This document shows positions 1-11,341 of a stretch of DNA of 64,000 bases, one piece after another. Position 1 is the first letter of the stretch, and every line of letters begins with the position of its first letter. The notes under the pieces were generated by a model. It was not told where the DNA came from, did not search any database, and saw nothing but the letters and a program-made list of their open reading frames with translations. Both the position numbers and the translations under genes were made by a program. This stretch comes from Albifimbria verrucaria (taxonomy: Eukaryota > Ascomycota > Sordariomycetes > Hypocreales > Stachybotryaceae), in NCBI GenBank assembly GCA_020081605.1, contig JAHREC010000013.1, positions 5,332,001 through 5,396,000 on the forward strand, given 5' to 3'.

Positions 1-45
1 GTGGGCTCTAGAAGGTCAGGGGATGTACGTGGTGTGGTTACTTTA

Positions 46-751
46 GGTACCGCAAGCAGGTACGGTGTTCCGGTGGAAGGCCAAGGGCGCCGATCCGTGA
101 GAAAGGAAGCAAATGACACTAAATGCTTCCCTGCCGCGCATTACATGTGCATGTACCTCTTTGCAGGTACATGCCAGGGCGCGAGGGCCTACGGCGCAGT
201 ACCTCCGGTACCTGGGCGCATTGCCCTGGGAGCGCTGGGCCTGAGGTACCTCGCTGCGTGGTGTGGGCGCCGGGGAGAGCACAGCAGGTACGCACGCCTA
301 CATATCTGACAGACAGGGGAGGGGCCCCAGCAACGCGACTCTTGGCCAGGTAACGGTACGGCAGGGTGCCGGCCCCACTGTATGGGAACCGTGGTAAAGC
401 TACCTACTGGCTCAGGGTGTCCTCACACGGGTAATGGGTCAGCATGGATTGGGTCATGGTCATGGAAGAGGTCAGAACGGGATTGAGGGCCCTTTTGGAG
501 GACCGGCCTGGCTCCCCGTCGCACCGGGACCGACTTTGGGGAGCAGGGGGTGGAGGCCCAGAGGAGCAGCAGAAGCAGAAGCAGAAGTGGAAGTGGAAGC
601 AGAAGACGAAGAAGAAGAGCTCACACAGGATGGTGGAGACTTGCCTTCGGGTACCTGGCAGTAGGTCCAGTAGGTACCTTCTTAGATGCTTCTAGTTGCG
701 GGGCCTCCCACCGTAGCTCAACAAGTCGCATTTCATTTCGACCGAGGTACC
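46..751. repeat. Cluster of GGTACC palindromes
   Basis: GGTACC occurs at 46, 207, 245, 650, 673 and 746, usually extended to AGGTACCT or a close variant. Six copies in about 700 bp is far above the one per 4 kb expected by chance. The same motif recurs in other intergenic regions of the window, for example near 10508, 10776, 24704, 25600, 56224, 56273 and 60118. Confidence 0.6.
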
Positions 752-1012
752 TTGCACTACCTGCTAGCTGGCGTGCGACCTTTTGTCTTTTTCCTTTCGG
801 TCGCCCAAGTTAAGGGGAGAGAGGAAGAGAAACCTCAGGTGCCTCTCGGTTGCTGGCAACATGGGGTTTCGCCTGCTGGTCTTTTCCCTTTGGGATACGA
901 TACTGTACTCGCAAGTACTGTACAGCCAGCATCTTACAGTATGCTGCTGCAGTCAGGATTCCTACCCCGTCTTTGTCATTTACGAATTTGGATTTGGTCC
1001 TCGCATCCCACT

Positions 1013-1041
1013 CATCCATCCATCCATCCATTCATCCATCC
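1013..1041. repeat. CCAT-type tetranucleotide microsatellite
   Basis: A short run of repeated CATC/CCAT units with one TTCATCC interruption lies in the gene-free region. Confidence 0.75.
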
Positions 1042-1588
1042 GTCTCCCCGGCAGCCCAGCCCAGTCCCAGTCCCGTCCCCTGCCCGCCCCAAGTCTCCGG
1101 GATGCTCTGGGTGGCTTTGATTGTCAAAGATGGCATCCGAATCATTCGTTTATCTTTTTATTCCTTTTTTTTTGTTGAGAAGATTTTTTCCCACGGCCTG
1201 GCTAGTCCGCCCTGTGTTTGCGACCTCTCGGGGATTGTCCAGCTTGTGGTCATTTCCCGGTGCGTGCGCCGAGTGTTTGTGACTCGCGCAGCAAGCGGCA
1301 TCAAAGCTGAGCAGCCAAGCTTGCCTGCGCAATGACTGGAGGTGGTGTAGTTATTTGTCCCCTGAATCAGTCCTGATGCACGGGGTCGGTGCTAGAGAGG
1401 TCTTGCAACGCCGTCGCGGGTTCGACAATAGGAGTGGCGCTAGTATTGGAGCTGGCTGTTTGTTTCCTTTTTCTTTTTCTGTGCAGGTAAGAAGTTACTG
1501 TACTGATTGATCGTGTTATCTCATGTCTCTGTTGATCTGGAGAAATGTGACAGAAAAGATTTCTCCCATTAGCCACATTTGTGAACCC

Positions 1589-1612
1589 TTTTTTTTTTTT
1601 TTTTTTTTTTTT
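1589..1612. repeat. Poly-T tract, 24 bases
   Basis: This is an uninterrupted run of 24 T within a CT-rich stretch. Its length should be treated with caution, because other homopolymers in this window appear shortened. Confidence 0.8.
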
Positions 1613-4600
1613 GAGGCACTCAATTCCGCATATTGTATGTTTCTTTTATTTATTTATTTTATTTACTTGTTCTTGAAGAAACTACCCACCCAAATCTCCC
1701 TCTCCTCCTCCCCCTCCCTTGCCTCCAGCTCGATCTGTTGCTTGTCTCATCTCATATTACTCGTCACTTGCCCGTGCGGCGCAATCTTGCTTCCGTCTCG
1801 GGCTCGAGCGAGTCTCACGGGCAAGGTTACAGAAGCTCTCGGAGCCGCTGCCATTGATTCGGTATCTTAGGTTAACCTAACGTTAAATCATCACCCGGCC
1901 CGTTGCCGCTGCGCTAAGAGGGCAACGCCACCCAAACGGCTGCAGCCGTCTAGTCTAGACTTCACCACCATCAGGTATGTACGCACGTAGTGTCTGCGCG
2001 TCGAAGCTGGGGTTGCACGATCCTCTCAGCTCCTCGTCGTTGCGGCAATCATGGCTTGAATCAGGGCACCGCCCGAAACCTTCCAGTCCACCCTTCAGTC
2101 TAGAGCCAGTCGTTTGCTATTCATGACTGGGACCTTTGTCAACTTGCAACAAGCCACCCGACAACGCAAAGCACCCGCAAACTTGGCAACAAATGACAAT
2201 TCCCCAAACAAGAGGCTAGGCATTGCTCCCATATCGGCTAGTTTTCCATCTATAGCAACAATCATGGCACAAGGCTTAGACTATCCCTCCGTATTGAAAG
2301 GCTGAGAAACTAGTCGGCCCACTGAGTAGGATGGAGGCTCCAAACAGCCACATAGTGCCATCTTATTCGCCAAGTACCTGCATTGCACCCGGCTGTCCGT
2401 CTGCGTTTTCTGGAAATGCAACCTCCCGCGGTGGCGGTTTTATTCTTAGTTCTCCGGCGGTCTTCTGCCTGCTGCAGTCACGGCTGACCAATGGATACAT
2501 TTAGGTCGCATTGCATTACATATGCGTATCCATTCCCGGCTCCTGCAGTGAGACACCGGGAGTTGCCATCTTTGATCCCTTTGGTCTTCTGTTCACCTAT
2601 CAGAGCAATGACTCTGGTCAGACTCCCATTCAGGCAGCATCTTTTTGTGCCCCGGCTTGCGGGCACCTTGAGTCATGGGGCCAAATTTAGCTAGCCAGCC
2701 AGAGTAATACGCAGCGGCTCCGGTTACTATCGACGTTTGGTCAGCGAGAATGCTGTGAACTGTCGAGAGTTTCATCAGCGGCACTTGCGTGGGCAGCATC
2801 TGCCTGCATGCCCAAGGGTCTGCACTGCTGTTCACCACGTGGAAGAGTCGTAACCGGCGTACATGACGCAATGGGCCGCCATGCTCAAGTCCCTATGCAA
2901 TGCACGTAGCCATTGGGAATCGCACTCAGCACGGCCAAGCCGACACCTTGCATGCTGAACCGCTACAGCGGTACCGTAGCCCCGTACGTGGACAAACCCC
3001 AGCCGCCTAGGAGGTTCCCAACGACGCGGAGGGTCCGTCGCCTAGGCCTTGCAAACGGACCTGCCTGCACAAGGGATCTTCAGGGACTACATGGGGTCGG
3101 CCAGGAAGATGGGACGACAGTGCGGACCCCGTTATGGATTGACTCGAGAATGGGGACCTAGAAGACCAAGTGCAAATGGCTTCACCGGACTCTTGGTGGA
3201 TCGCAATTTGAGGTTGGGTTGGGCTGGTGCTCTTGCTAGGCCCCTTTTGGGTAAGGAATACCCTGAAACGGGTCGCTACCCAAGAAAGGCTCTGACGATG
3301 CCTCCATTCATGGGCATGGCCTCGTGTGCCCCAACAAGATATACAGTACCATAATGCCGGTTTTCTGATACAACTGGGAGCCCCGGCAATCTAGTCGAGT
3401 TAATGAAAGGCCTTCAGAAGATGCGCGCCACCTTCTATCCTAAACCCCAGGCGCCGGCAACACCAACGAGGTCCACCATGCTATTAAGCTGGCAGCATAA
3501 TGTGGGCCTCATCCGATCGCCCGTGGACTGACTGGTAGGGAATGGGCCAAGACCAAGGATGACCGAAACGACACCAACCTCCAAAACTGGGCAAATCGAC
3601 GTGGGCGCGTGCTTGACCAGCCACACACACACGCACGCACGCCCAAGCACATATCAGAAAACAAGGAATCCCGCGCAGACAGTCCTCGTGGCCTCCATGC
3701 CAATTGAGGTGCATTGCCAGATGCGTCATTTGCTACAAATCGCCTGCTTGTATGGCGACAAGAAGGGGGCGTGCAAGAGTGGTGTGCGGTCCCGTTAGAG
3801 ACACGTGGGAATCCTTCTGAAGTGAGACTGGTGGCCTTCCATGCATCAAGGAAAAGTGGCTCGCGATCCCTGGCAGTGGACACGGGTGCATGCATTTCGC
3901 CTGGTATTTCTTCGTCAAACGCCTTCTCACCGCGAGCGGCTTTCTTCTCTTGCTGTGAATTCCGCTGCGTCCTCGCACTGATGAAACTCCGGGCAGAGGC
4001 AGAGACATTGGGGGCGTCTGCGTGGCTTTGCCTTACTTGTCTCGTATCGGTAGATCATCGACAGCTCCAAGCCATGTTTCTCCGTGGCGCTGCGTGCTAA
4101 GCGAGAACGAGAAAGGGAGAGTGGGATGGCGGGAGTCTTGACAACGGGGCGTCATGGTGGGTTTCGGTGAGCACAACAACTCTTCAAACGGGCACGACTA
4201 CTCGGTGAAGCAAGTGAGTCGCGTGGGGGAGGGAAGCCGTTCCGGTAAGCTAAGCAAGCAACCGCCCACGACATGGAGATAAGCGGGATTCCACACGGGA
4301 AGAAGGCTTCTGGAAGTCTTCTAGCGAACTGCAGAGAAGACGGCTAACCAAGACGCTAACGGGGCCTTGTCCATGCAAGTCCACCTCCAACTTGGTGTCG
4401 CGGGTTGAGGCTTCGCATTGGATTGCTCTATGCAGGCTTCCGTTGCCGCTCGCAAGCTGCTGACGAAAAGGATGGCATGTCGCCAGGAATAGGCAGCGAG
4501 GGTTGCAATGACTCTGTTGTTTGTCATCATGAAGTGTAAGGGGTGGTTGAAGCGTCCTTCAAAGGCTTGGACATGGCCTCTGCGAAGAAGAAGGGAGGGG

Positions 4601-7600
4601 CGTGCGTATCAACAGGTCTCTTTGCTTAATTGTCCTTCTCTTTCTTTCCTTTGTTTGTTTTTTTGCCTTCATACCCGTTAGCAGGTCTTCATTATTGACG
4701 TTTCAGGAAAGTGAGATTACAGCCCGTCATGCCGCGGATCCTCAAGTCTCCAATTCACCCACCCAACCTTAGCCGTGGCTTCGTTTATTAGCCGCGGAGC
4801 AAGTTCCATGTATGGTCGGCTGTTCCTCTTGCAAATCAGCTTGTACCAGCGAGTATCTTCGCACACGAGCCAAGTACCTCGCCTAGGGGCGCACTTCTGT
4901 CAAGGGGGAGTGGATGGACCAAGCAGACGGTAGGGTTCCATCCCAGGAAGCGTTGCAGCACACGTGTCGGCCCAGCTTACTCAATTGCCCAGCTAATCAA
5001 ACCCGTCCTACACCCTTGTTCCTGCATTAGCTGTCCTTCCTTAGGTAAATTTGGCGACCCGCGGTGCTTCAACGGCCAAATGTAGCCTGCGCTGGTCGCC
5101 GAACCGTTGGAACAAGGGGCTTGTGGGTGTGGTGTTGTCTGCTCACCGAGTGAATGAGCGAGTGAGTGAGCGAAGCCATGCACCAATTCTGCTGAGTCGC
5201 CTTGCCTTCCGGGTTCTGGGCGACGGCCACACGTAACATTGGGGTCATAAGTCAGTGCTCATTGTGCCTCTTTGGCCTGAGTCGTCAACGAAACACGACC
5301 CCTTCCCTCCCGCGACATGCACGGCGCCGTCATCGAGTCAAGTGGGACTGAAACATTGCTGCTTCTCGAACCCTTCCATCCGTGGCCTCTGCAGCTTGCA
5401 TCGCACTGCAAGGCAATCATGTGACAAACACTGCAAGTGGCGTGTTTGCTTGACTGCCTTTGCTTCCCCTTTCCATTTGCTCCACGGAGTGTCTGGGGCA
5501 CACCGAGTGAATGAACCCACCACCTAGGTACACCGTCAAGGTGAGGTAGCCTTGGTGGGCTCGGCTTTGCGAGTTTAGGAATCTGTACAGTGCAGTCCTC
5601 CCAACGGAAACACCCGCGCAAGCGCGTACACTAGGTCATTGGCCCACACGAGGTGCGAGGAATAGAGCTCTGCTGGGAACTTTGGTAAGGCCGGTCTCTT
5701 TGTTGCTCTCGCTACCACCAGCATCCCGGCCACGGCAACATCAACAAGGAAGCCGTGCTCCGCAATCCGTGCAATCGAGGGACTTGCCCGAGGGTACGGT
5801 TCTGCGGGCGTTCCAATGCCCATCCCGGCCGGGCCCCCGGCGGCCTGTTGCCTCAGAAGCAAGCGTGAAATTTCTGCAAAACCTTGCATGGTTCCGAAGG
5901 CGTTGTCTCAGTGAAGTGAGGTGAACCCTACAATTCGTTACCGGTGAGATGGCGTCCTCGTGGCGCCGGACAAGAAGTTGATGGTCCAGCTGCTGTGTTA
6001 CTGTACATTTGACGGATAGTGTCCGCTGGTTTGGTACGCTAAAGAAGCATCGCTCCATGGGCAGCCAAGTGCAGCACAGGCCTGCCACTCTCAATCTCCT
6101 TTGACTCTAGAAATTGCTGTTCCGAGTCAGTTTCTCGAAGCCTCAACGTCGGTTTATGCCCGCCAACACAAATGCCGACGACTGAACCATGCTCCCTCGG
6201 CAAGCTGCCGTGATACTGAAGTGGCTGGGTTCACCTCAAATCGTTTGAGCTCGGCTAGCGTGTCTCCTCTTGGTTTTGTCTTCCTGGCTCGCGTGGGTGT
6301 TTTCTCAATCGTGGGCCCTGAAGCTCGGGCCTGAAGCTCCAAGGTGTCCTGTCCTGTCCCGGTCCTTGACCCTTTCTCTCTTCTAGCCTTCTTACGGGAG
6401 TTTGGGCCGTACCTTGGCACGTCGCGCCCTGCATACACCAGAGCTCGACAATCTCAGTTCCACGTTGTTTGGCAAACCCCAGACAAACACCAAGCTGTCG
6501 GGTTCTAGCTTGGAAGGTTCTAGCTCCGTGGGCCCCGTTGCTTATCCAGGCCTCCGGGGAGCGCTCCCGGGATACAGGGCCCGTTATGCCAATAAGCATC
6601 TTCGTTTTAGAAAATTTTCCATCCAGTCTTTGAATCCTGGAGTGGTGGAGCCTCCATCTTCCCATCAACAGGCATCCTCAATCGGGAAAGTCAGGGGCTT
6701 TCTGGAAGCATGCTTTGCCGGGTCTGTTACGGATGGACCCAGCCATTGTGTCGTGGATCCGTATTCGGTAACGTTGGCTGGATGGCTCCAGGTCGTAATC
6801 TAGCAGTACCACGCAATGAATCAGTCGGCGCTTTATGCAACGGGCTGTCGTCCCGCTTTTGCGAACATCCAAATTTGAGAACCGTGCGGGTGGAGATTCC
6901 TCATGGCAATGCCACGTCATAACATTAATTGTGCGATGCTCAAGGCTATGAACCGAAATATGGTTAGTGTTCCTGATCTACGTCTCCGGTCCACTTCTGG
7001 TGTTTTCTTTTGTCTCCTTTTTGGGATGCCCTGAACTTCACGTTCATATATCGGATATGTCATGTGTTTCGAGACGGTTTCCATGGCCGTTGGTTGGGGT
7101 GCAGTGTTGCTTGCGCATCGCCAGATATGGCAATTTGTATGTAGACACCTTGTAATACAGGAAGAGCAGCCGGAATTCCGCGCCAGCATCTACCCCTGGC
7201 TCGATTACAACGTCTGCAAGCCCTTTATTCTGGGGATCATCCGGTTGGTGCACGAGGCAACGCCCGACCAGCCCAGTCGGGTAAGCGATTCGTTAATCTT
7301 GTGATCCTGTATGTCGATGTCCCAATGCCTTGTTGGGTGGTGATTGGTATCCAATTTGGTAAATCAGAATTCCCATCTAACGCATAAGCAAGTCATAGAC
7401 ATGTCGGTGGTCCAGGGTAGGCCGTTGTATGATCACAGGTCTGGCTTCTGATAGCAAGCCTCCTACTCATGCCTATCCGGATTGAAGGATGTTGATCTCC
7501 TGTAATTAATACATCGTGCCTATGCATACTGCATCTATATTACTGTGTTTTGCCTGCATATGAATTGGGATATGACATGAGTCGGTGTATATCAACTCAT

Positions 7601-8064
7601 TGTGTGTGTAATCATTCTGGCAATCAGTACTATTCTGGGTTGTATGTCCATATGTACGCACTAGGAAACTGAAACACATTAAAAGGAAAGAAATACCCGT
7701 AGTAAAAAGAATCATCATGTCAGATTGAACATATGGCACTATAAATCGCACCCGTGAATTGTTTGAATTTAGATGAGAGGTGATGTGATTCTACTAAAGT
7801 CTTGATAGAACAAGCAATGGTGGGTCTGGTTAAGCTTGCTCCCCGGCCAATGACAAGCACTCTTGTTCCACCTTGTGTTGTCGCACGCTCAGCCTCGTGC
7901 TGTCTGCACTGCTGGTATCCGCCCCGCCATCTGACGCAGCTCAGTGACACTACACCTTCACGCCCGTCCTCCACAACTACCAGCCGTCCACATCTCCGCG
8001 ACGACGACCTGCTCCAAATTGGACTCTCTCCCACCGGGGTCACAGGAAGCAGCAGCCAGACAGC

Positions 8065-8823
8065 ATGTCCATTATCCAACAGCACACCAGCGCCACGCTG
8101 AGTGACGCCTGGCGCACCATCAACATCGATGCCCTGACCGAGGACTCAAGCGTCAACTTCGATGTCTCCACGCTCCAGCCCCCGCAGCCCGAAATCAGCG
8201 AAGCCGAAGTCAGGCAACTCTCTGGACAAGTCAGGCAATTGCTCAGAGGAGGCGATGCCGAGGGTGCGCTGCGAGGGTGCCTAGAGACACCCGTGTACAA
8301 CGGAACCGATGCGGCAAAGGCACGTCAACCTGGAATATCCCAACCAGTGCTAGAAGCACGACGGGCAGCACCCGAAAAGAAGTTGTAACTAACGGTCGTG
8401 GTGTTGATACAGGAGGCGCAGCTGCAGACGATCACCGAGGTTCTTCAATCCATCAAGGCAAGCGACATGAGCCCCTGCTCAAGAGCATCTATGGATCTGA
8501 AGGCGGTAGCGAGTGCTTGGATGTGCTGATGAAGTACATGTAAGAAGAATCAACAAAACACCGCCATGAATCTTCACTGACCTTCCTGCCCTTATAGCTA
8601 CAAGGGAATGGCCGTCGGCCACCCCAGCGGCGCCGCCTCCAGGTCACCCGCCAAAGTCACGCCCCAATCGACGGGCTTCAGCCAGGTCGGTAGCCGCCCC
8701 GGCGCTTCCAACGAGCCGACAGCTGCAGCAATGAGCGTTCTTCTGAGCTGGCATGAGAAGGTTGTGGAGGTGGCGGGATTGGGATGCATTGGCCGAACGA
8801 TGACGGACTGGCGCAGGGTTTAA
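8065..8823 (+). CDS. ARPC5: Arp2/3 complex 16 kDa subunit (ARPC5)
   Basis: This is a subunit of the Arp2/3 complex, which nucleates branched actin at endocytic patches. Three exons are read (8065-8319, 8413-8539, 8598-8823), giving about 202 residues, a little above the usual 150-190. The N-terminus has the ARPC5 segment ending in TPVYNGTDAAK, the middle has SIKASDMSP and SIYGSEGG, and the C-terminus ends in the signature GLGCIGRTMTDWRRV. The C run at 8472-8475 is one base short, so exon 2 changes frame between DMSP and LLKSIYG. The first intron appears to use a GC donor (GCACGT at 8320) with a CTAAC branch site and a CAG acceptor, which joins the exons in phase 0. The gene is convergent with the methyltransferase gene 219 bp away. 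Confidence 0.88.
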
Positions 8824-9042
8824 AAGCACGTGTCTACTTGCTACGGGACAAGACAGTCTGCGGTTACGAAGTTCAATATTCACAGCAGGGAAGCGGACAA
8901 TGGGGAATAGATTTACATGCACATTTTTCTTCCTTTGAGGCGGTTTATGCAACAAGTAGCTACCGTAAAATCTTACACCCGTAAGTTCATCGTACATACA
9001 GCCCACGCCATTATGATTTTGTTTCCAATATATCCTTCAGAT

Positions 9043-10136
9043 TCACCTGGCCACTTCCCTGGCTAGAGGTGTTGGCTGAGAGTCACTTTCGTGCCAGCCA
9101 ATCATGTAAATGATCCTGAAAGTTGCAGGAATTGACCCATCCTCGTTACCGTGGAGTTCACGATATATGCCCTCAGCCGCCAGCAACACGTCTCGCTGAA
9201 TTGGTCCCATCTCCCTGCCTAGGATCGCATTGCCCTCTCCCATGGCTTGAAGATCCTGCATGAGTGCAAAAGTATCAGGGTAATCGACGATGATGTCATC
9301 GACGTCGACGGTGAGCATCTTGAAGCCGGCCTTCTGCAGGAGACCGCCTACATCTCTCACGTCCGCTAGTGGAGACACTCGAGGGAGATACCGCCTCTTC
9401 TTTCCTGATCGGCAAGCTGTAGAGATGTCCGCAGCTCGAATAGCGTGTCGCCTCCGAGCATTGCTCCTATGAACGGGCAGTCCGGCTTCAGCACGTTGTT
9501 GATCTGTGTCAACACTCCAGGAAGGTCATTGATCCAATGAAGGCTTAGGAGCTCATCACCATGTCGAATGTGCCGGGCTCGTACGGCAATGTCTCTTCAT
9601 CGTCGAGGACTTGGCGTGTGATATTTAGCTTCTTGTTGAAGTCATGGTCGACGTCCCGGTAGAGGAGTGCCTCGGAGGAATCCGCAGCTATGAGCTCTGA
9701 AACTCGGTCGGCCAGCGGCGGGGAATTCGGCTTTTCGGGATCTGGATCAGGGTTTTCTCTCACCAATGCTCGCGCTAGGTTGCAAGAATTGGCACCCAGG
9801 TCTAGGACTTTGGGAAAGTGTCGATTGATATCCTGATGGACAGTTAGCTTCAGGTCGAACAAACAAGCACAGGAGTTTCCTGACCAGCAGCCTTTCCGAC
9901 AGCCGAATGGCAACCTCATCCTTAAGGTAATCTGCTTGGCGACTCTCCTCTGGGTTTGAGGCGGCGCGCTCCTTCTGCAGCCATTTCGTTCGTCGATTAA
10001 ATACTTGAAAGCGAGGAGCTCCAGCTGCTTGGACAGCGTATGTTCGCTTAAAGGCAAAGCCAGCGCAGAGGCTGGGCTTGCGCAGAGCTACCAAAGAGTT
10101 ACGGGCGACGAGAGACATGGGCGCGCATCCTGACAT
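9043..10136 (-). CDS. NDUFAF5-like SAM-dependent methyltransferase, mitochondrial
   Basis: This class-I SAM-fold protein resembles NDUFAF5, a complex I assembly factor that modifies an arginine of a matrix-arm subunit. Visible parts are a basic, Ala/Ser-rich N-terminus suited to mitochondrial import, the family opener [14 protein letters not shown] followed by [13 protein letters not shown], the SAM-binding stretch [16 protein letters not shown], and FDMVMSS before LHWINDLPG. One intron (9833-9884) has a GCTAAC branch site. Two runs are one base short: GG near 9548 (between VMSS and LSLHW) and GGG at 9383-9385 (before [15 protein letters not shown]). Restored length is about 347 residues, normal for the family. 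I chose the ATG at 10136; an ATG at 10118 would also leave a presequence. The product could be a related methyltransferase, but the family signature is strong. Confidence 0.82.
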
Positions 10137-11341
10137 TACATCGTTTGCTGCAGAACGAACCTGCAGACAGCAATGTATTGCAGAAGATGTCATTGAACAA
10201 AGCTCTAAATTGCCTGTTTAGCCATTGGATGGCTTTTGTCTTAGGTAATCATTCCTCGAGTGGACGTTGTCGAGTTAGTACATGAGCTTTCTCCTTTTGG
10301 TGATGGGATACTACGCTAAGGACAAGGGTCATGCTTCGACAAGCTGTTAGATTTTGGGGGATTTTTAGTTCAGATGAAAAGGAGAAGTATGAAAGAAGCC
10401 TCGTGTGGGAAAATTCCTCGAGAGGTATGGGTGTTGCATGTCAAGTGATTAATGTGGTAGCTCATACAGAGAGGTAGATAGCATCAGCAACAATTGCACG
10501 CAAGCAGGTACCTAAGGTATGGTCCCAGATCGGGGCTGTACTACCTTACCTCATGAAGCTTGGCATGTGAGGTAGCGTAGTGGCAGACCCTGAAAGACTG
10601 CCCGACATGTCTCTTGAGAAACAGGTCGAGCAACGAACGAGACAATCAAGCTGTCCCTGTAAACACATTGTCTCTGGCAAGCGGTGTCGTCAGCAACCCA
10701 TCCGATGGGCAACCTGTCTTGGCTTCCGTTGCAGCGAAGCTTGGCGGTCGCTAACAGTGCTATTAGGTTGGGTAGGTACCTCTATAGGTGACTCTATAGG
10801 CAAGGTTAGTACTAGCACCTACCTGAAAGCGTGCTGGCGGGGGCAGAGGAAGTGAATGCACGGACCAGACGCTTACATTACAGTGGCGGGTCGCATTGGG
10901 AGAGGGACTGACCATCCATCTCTACCGTCTGGCTTCGAGTCGTCGTTGAAGATCGTCGACCGCCCACAACTTCACGCGAACACCTCCGCTTCCCCGGGCC
11001 ACCCGCGAAAGCTCTTTCTTCGTAACGCGAGGACCTTGCCGACTAAGCCCACGCGCTCTGGGATATCACGCTCGTGCCAACCCTCGCAAAGCCCACCCCC
11101 GGCCCTACCGACCTGAAATTGCTTCAGGTCCCAGGAGGAAATACCCTTGACAACGACACCGGGCGGTCATGATCGCCGCTTGAGCCACGCCACAAGGCCA
11201 ACTCGACTATGCGATTTCGACAATAGGCGCCGCATGTATAGGACAGCCCAGGATATATCGGTGTTCCCATCTCGCTGCATTTCTCCCGCACCCATCATTA
11301 AAGGAGGCGCCCAACCAGCGACCTAAACAACATCGCCCATC
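10137..11341. other. Divergent intergenic region
   Basis: This 1.2 kb region is shared by the NDUFAF5-like gene (-) and AP-2 alpha (+). It contains the AGGTACCT motif at about 10508 and 10776 and a TAGG-rich patch between them. I recognise no other regulatory site or gene. Confidence 0.5.

Larger units (their letters stand above)
1..8064. other. Long gene-free region
   Basis: I see no reading frame here with protein-family character; the open frames are short, overlap on both strands and have low-complexity composition. The stretch holds a cluster of GGTACC sites (about 46-751), a CCAT microsatellite (about 1013-1041), a 24-base T run (1589-1612), CT-rich tracts at about 1630-1760, and a 14-bp direct repeat at 5143-5156 and 5501-5514. 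It could carry long untranslated leaders, non-coding transcripts or decayed sequence, but nothing in the sequence decides between these. Confidence 0.6.

Noticed and set aside
686..1178. Overlapping open frames of 131-161 codons in the left region
   Set aside because: They are low-complexity, overlap each other in several frames over a microsatellite, and show no domain.
1867..1880. Telomere-like TTAGGTTAACCTAA palindrome
   Set aside because: It is a single short palindrome, not a TTAGGG array.
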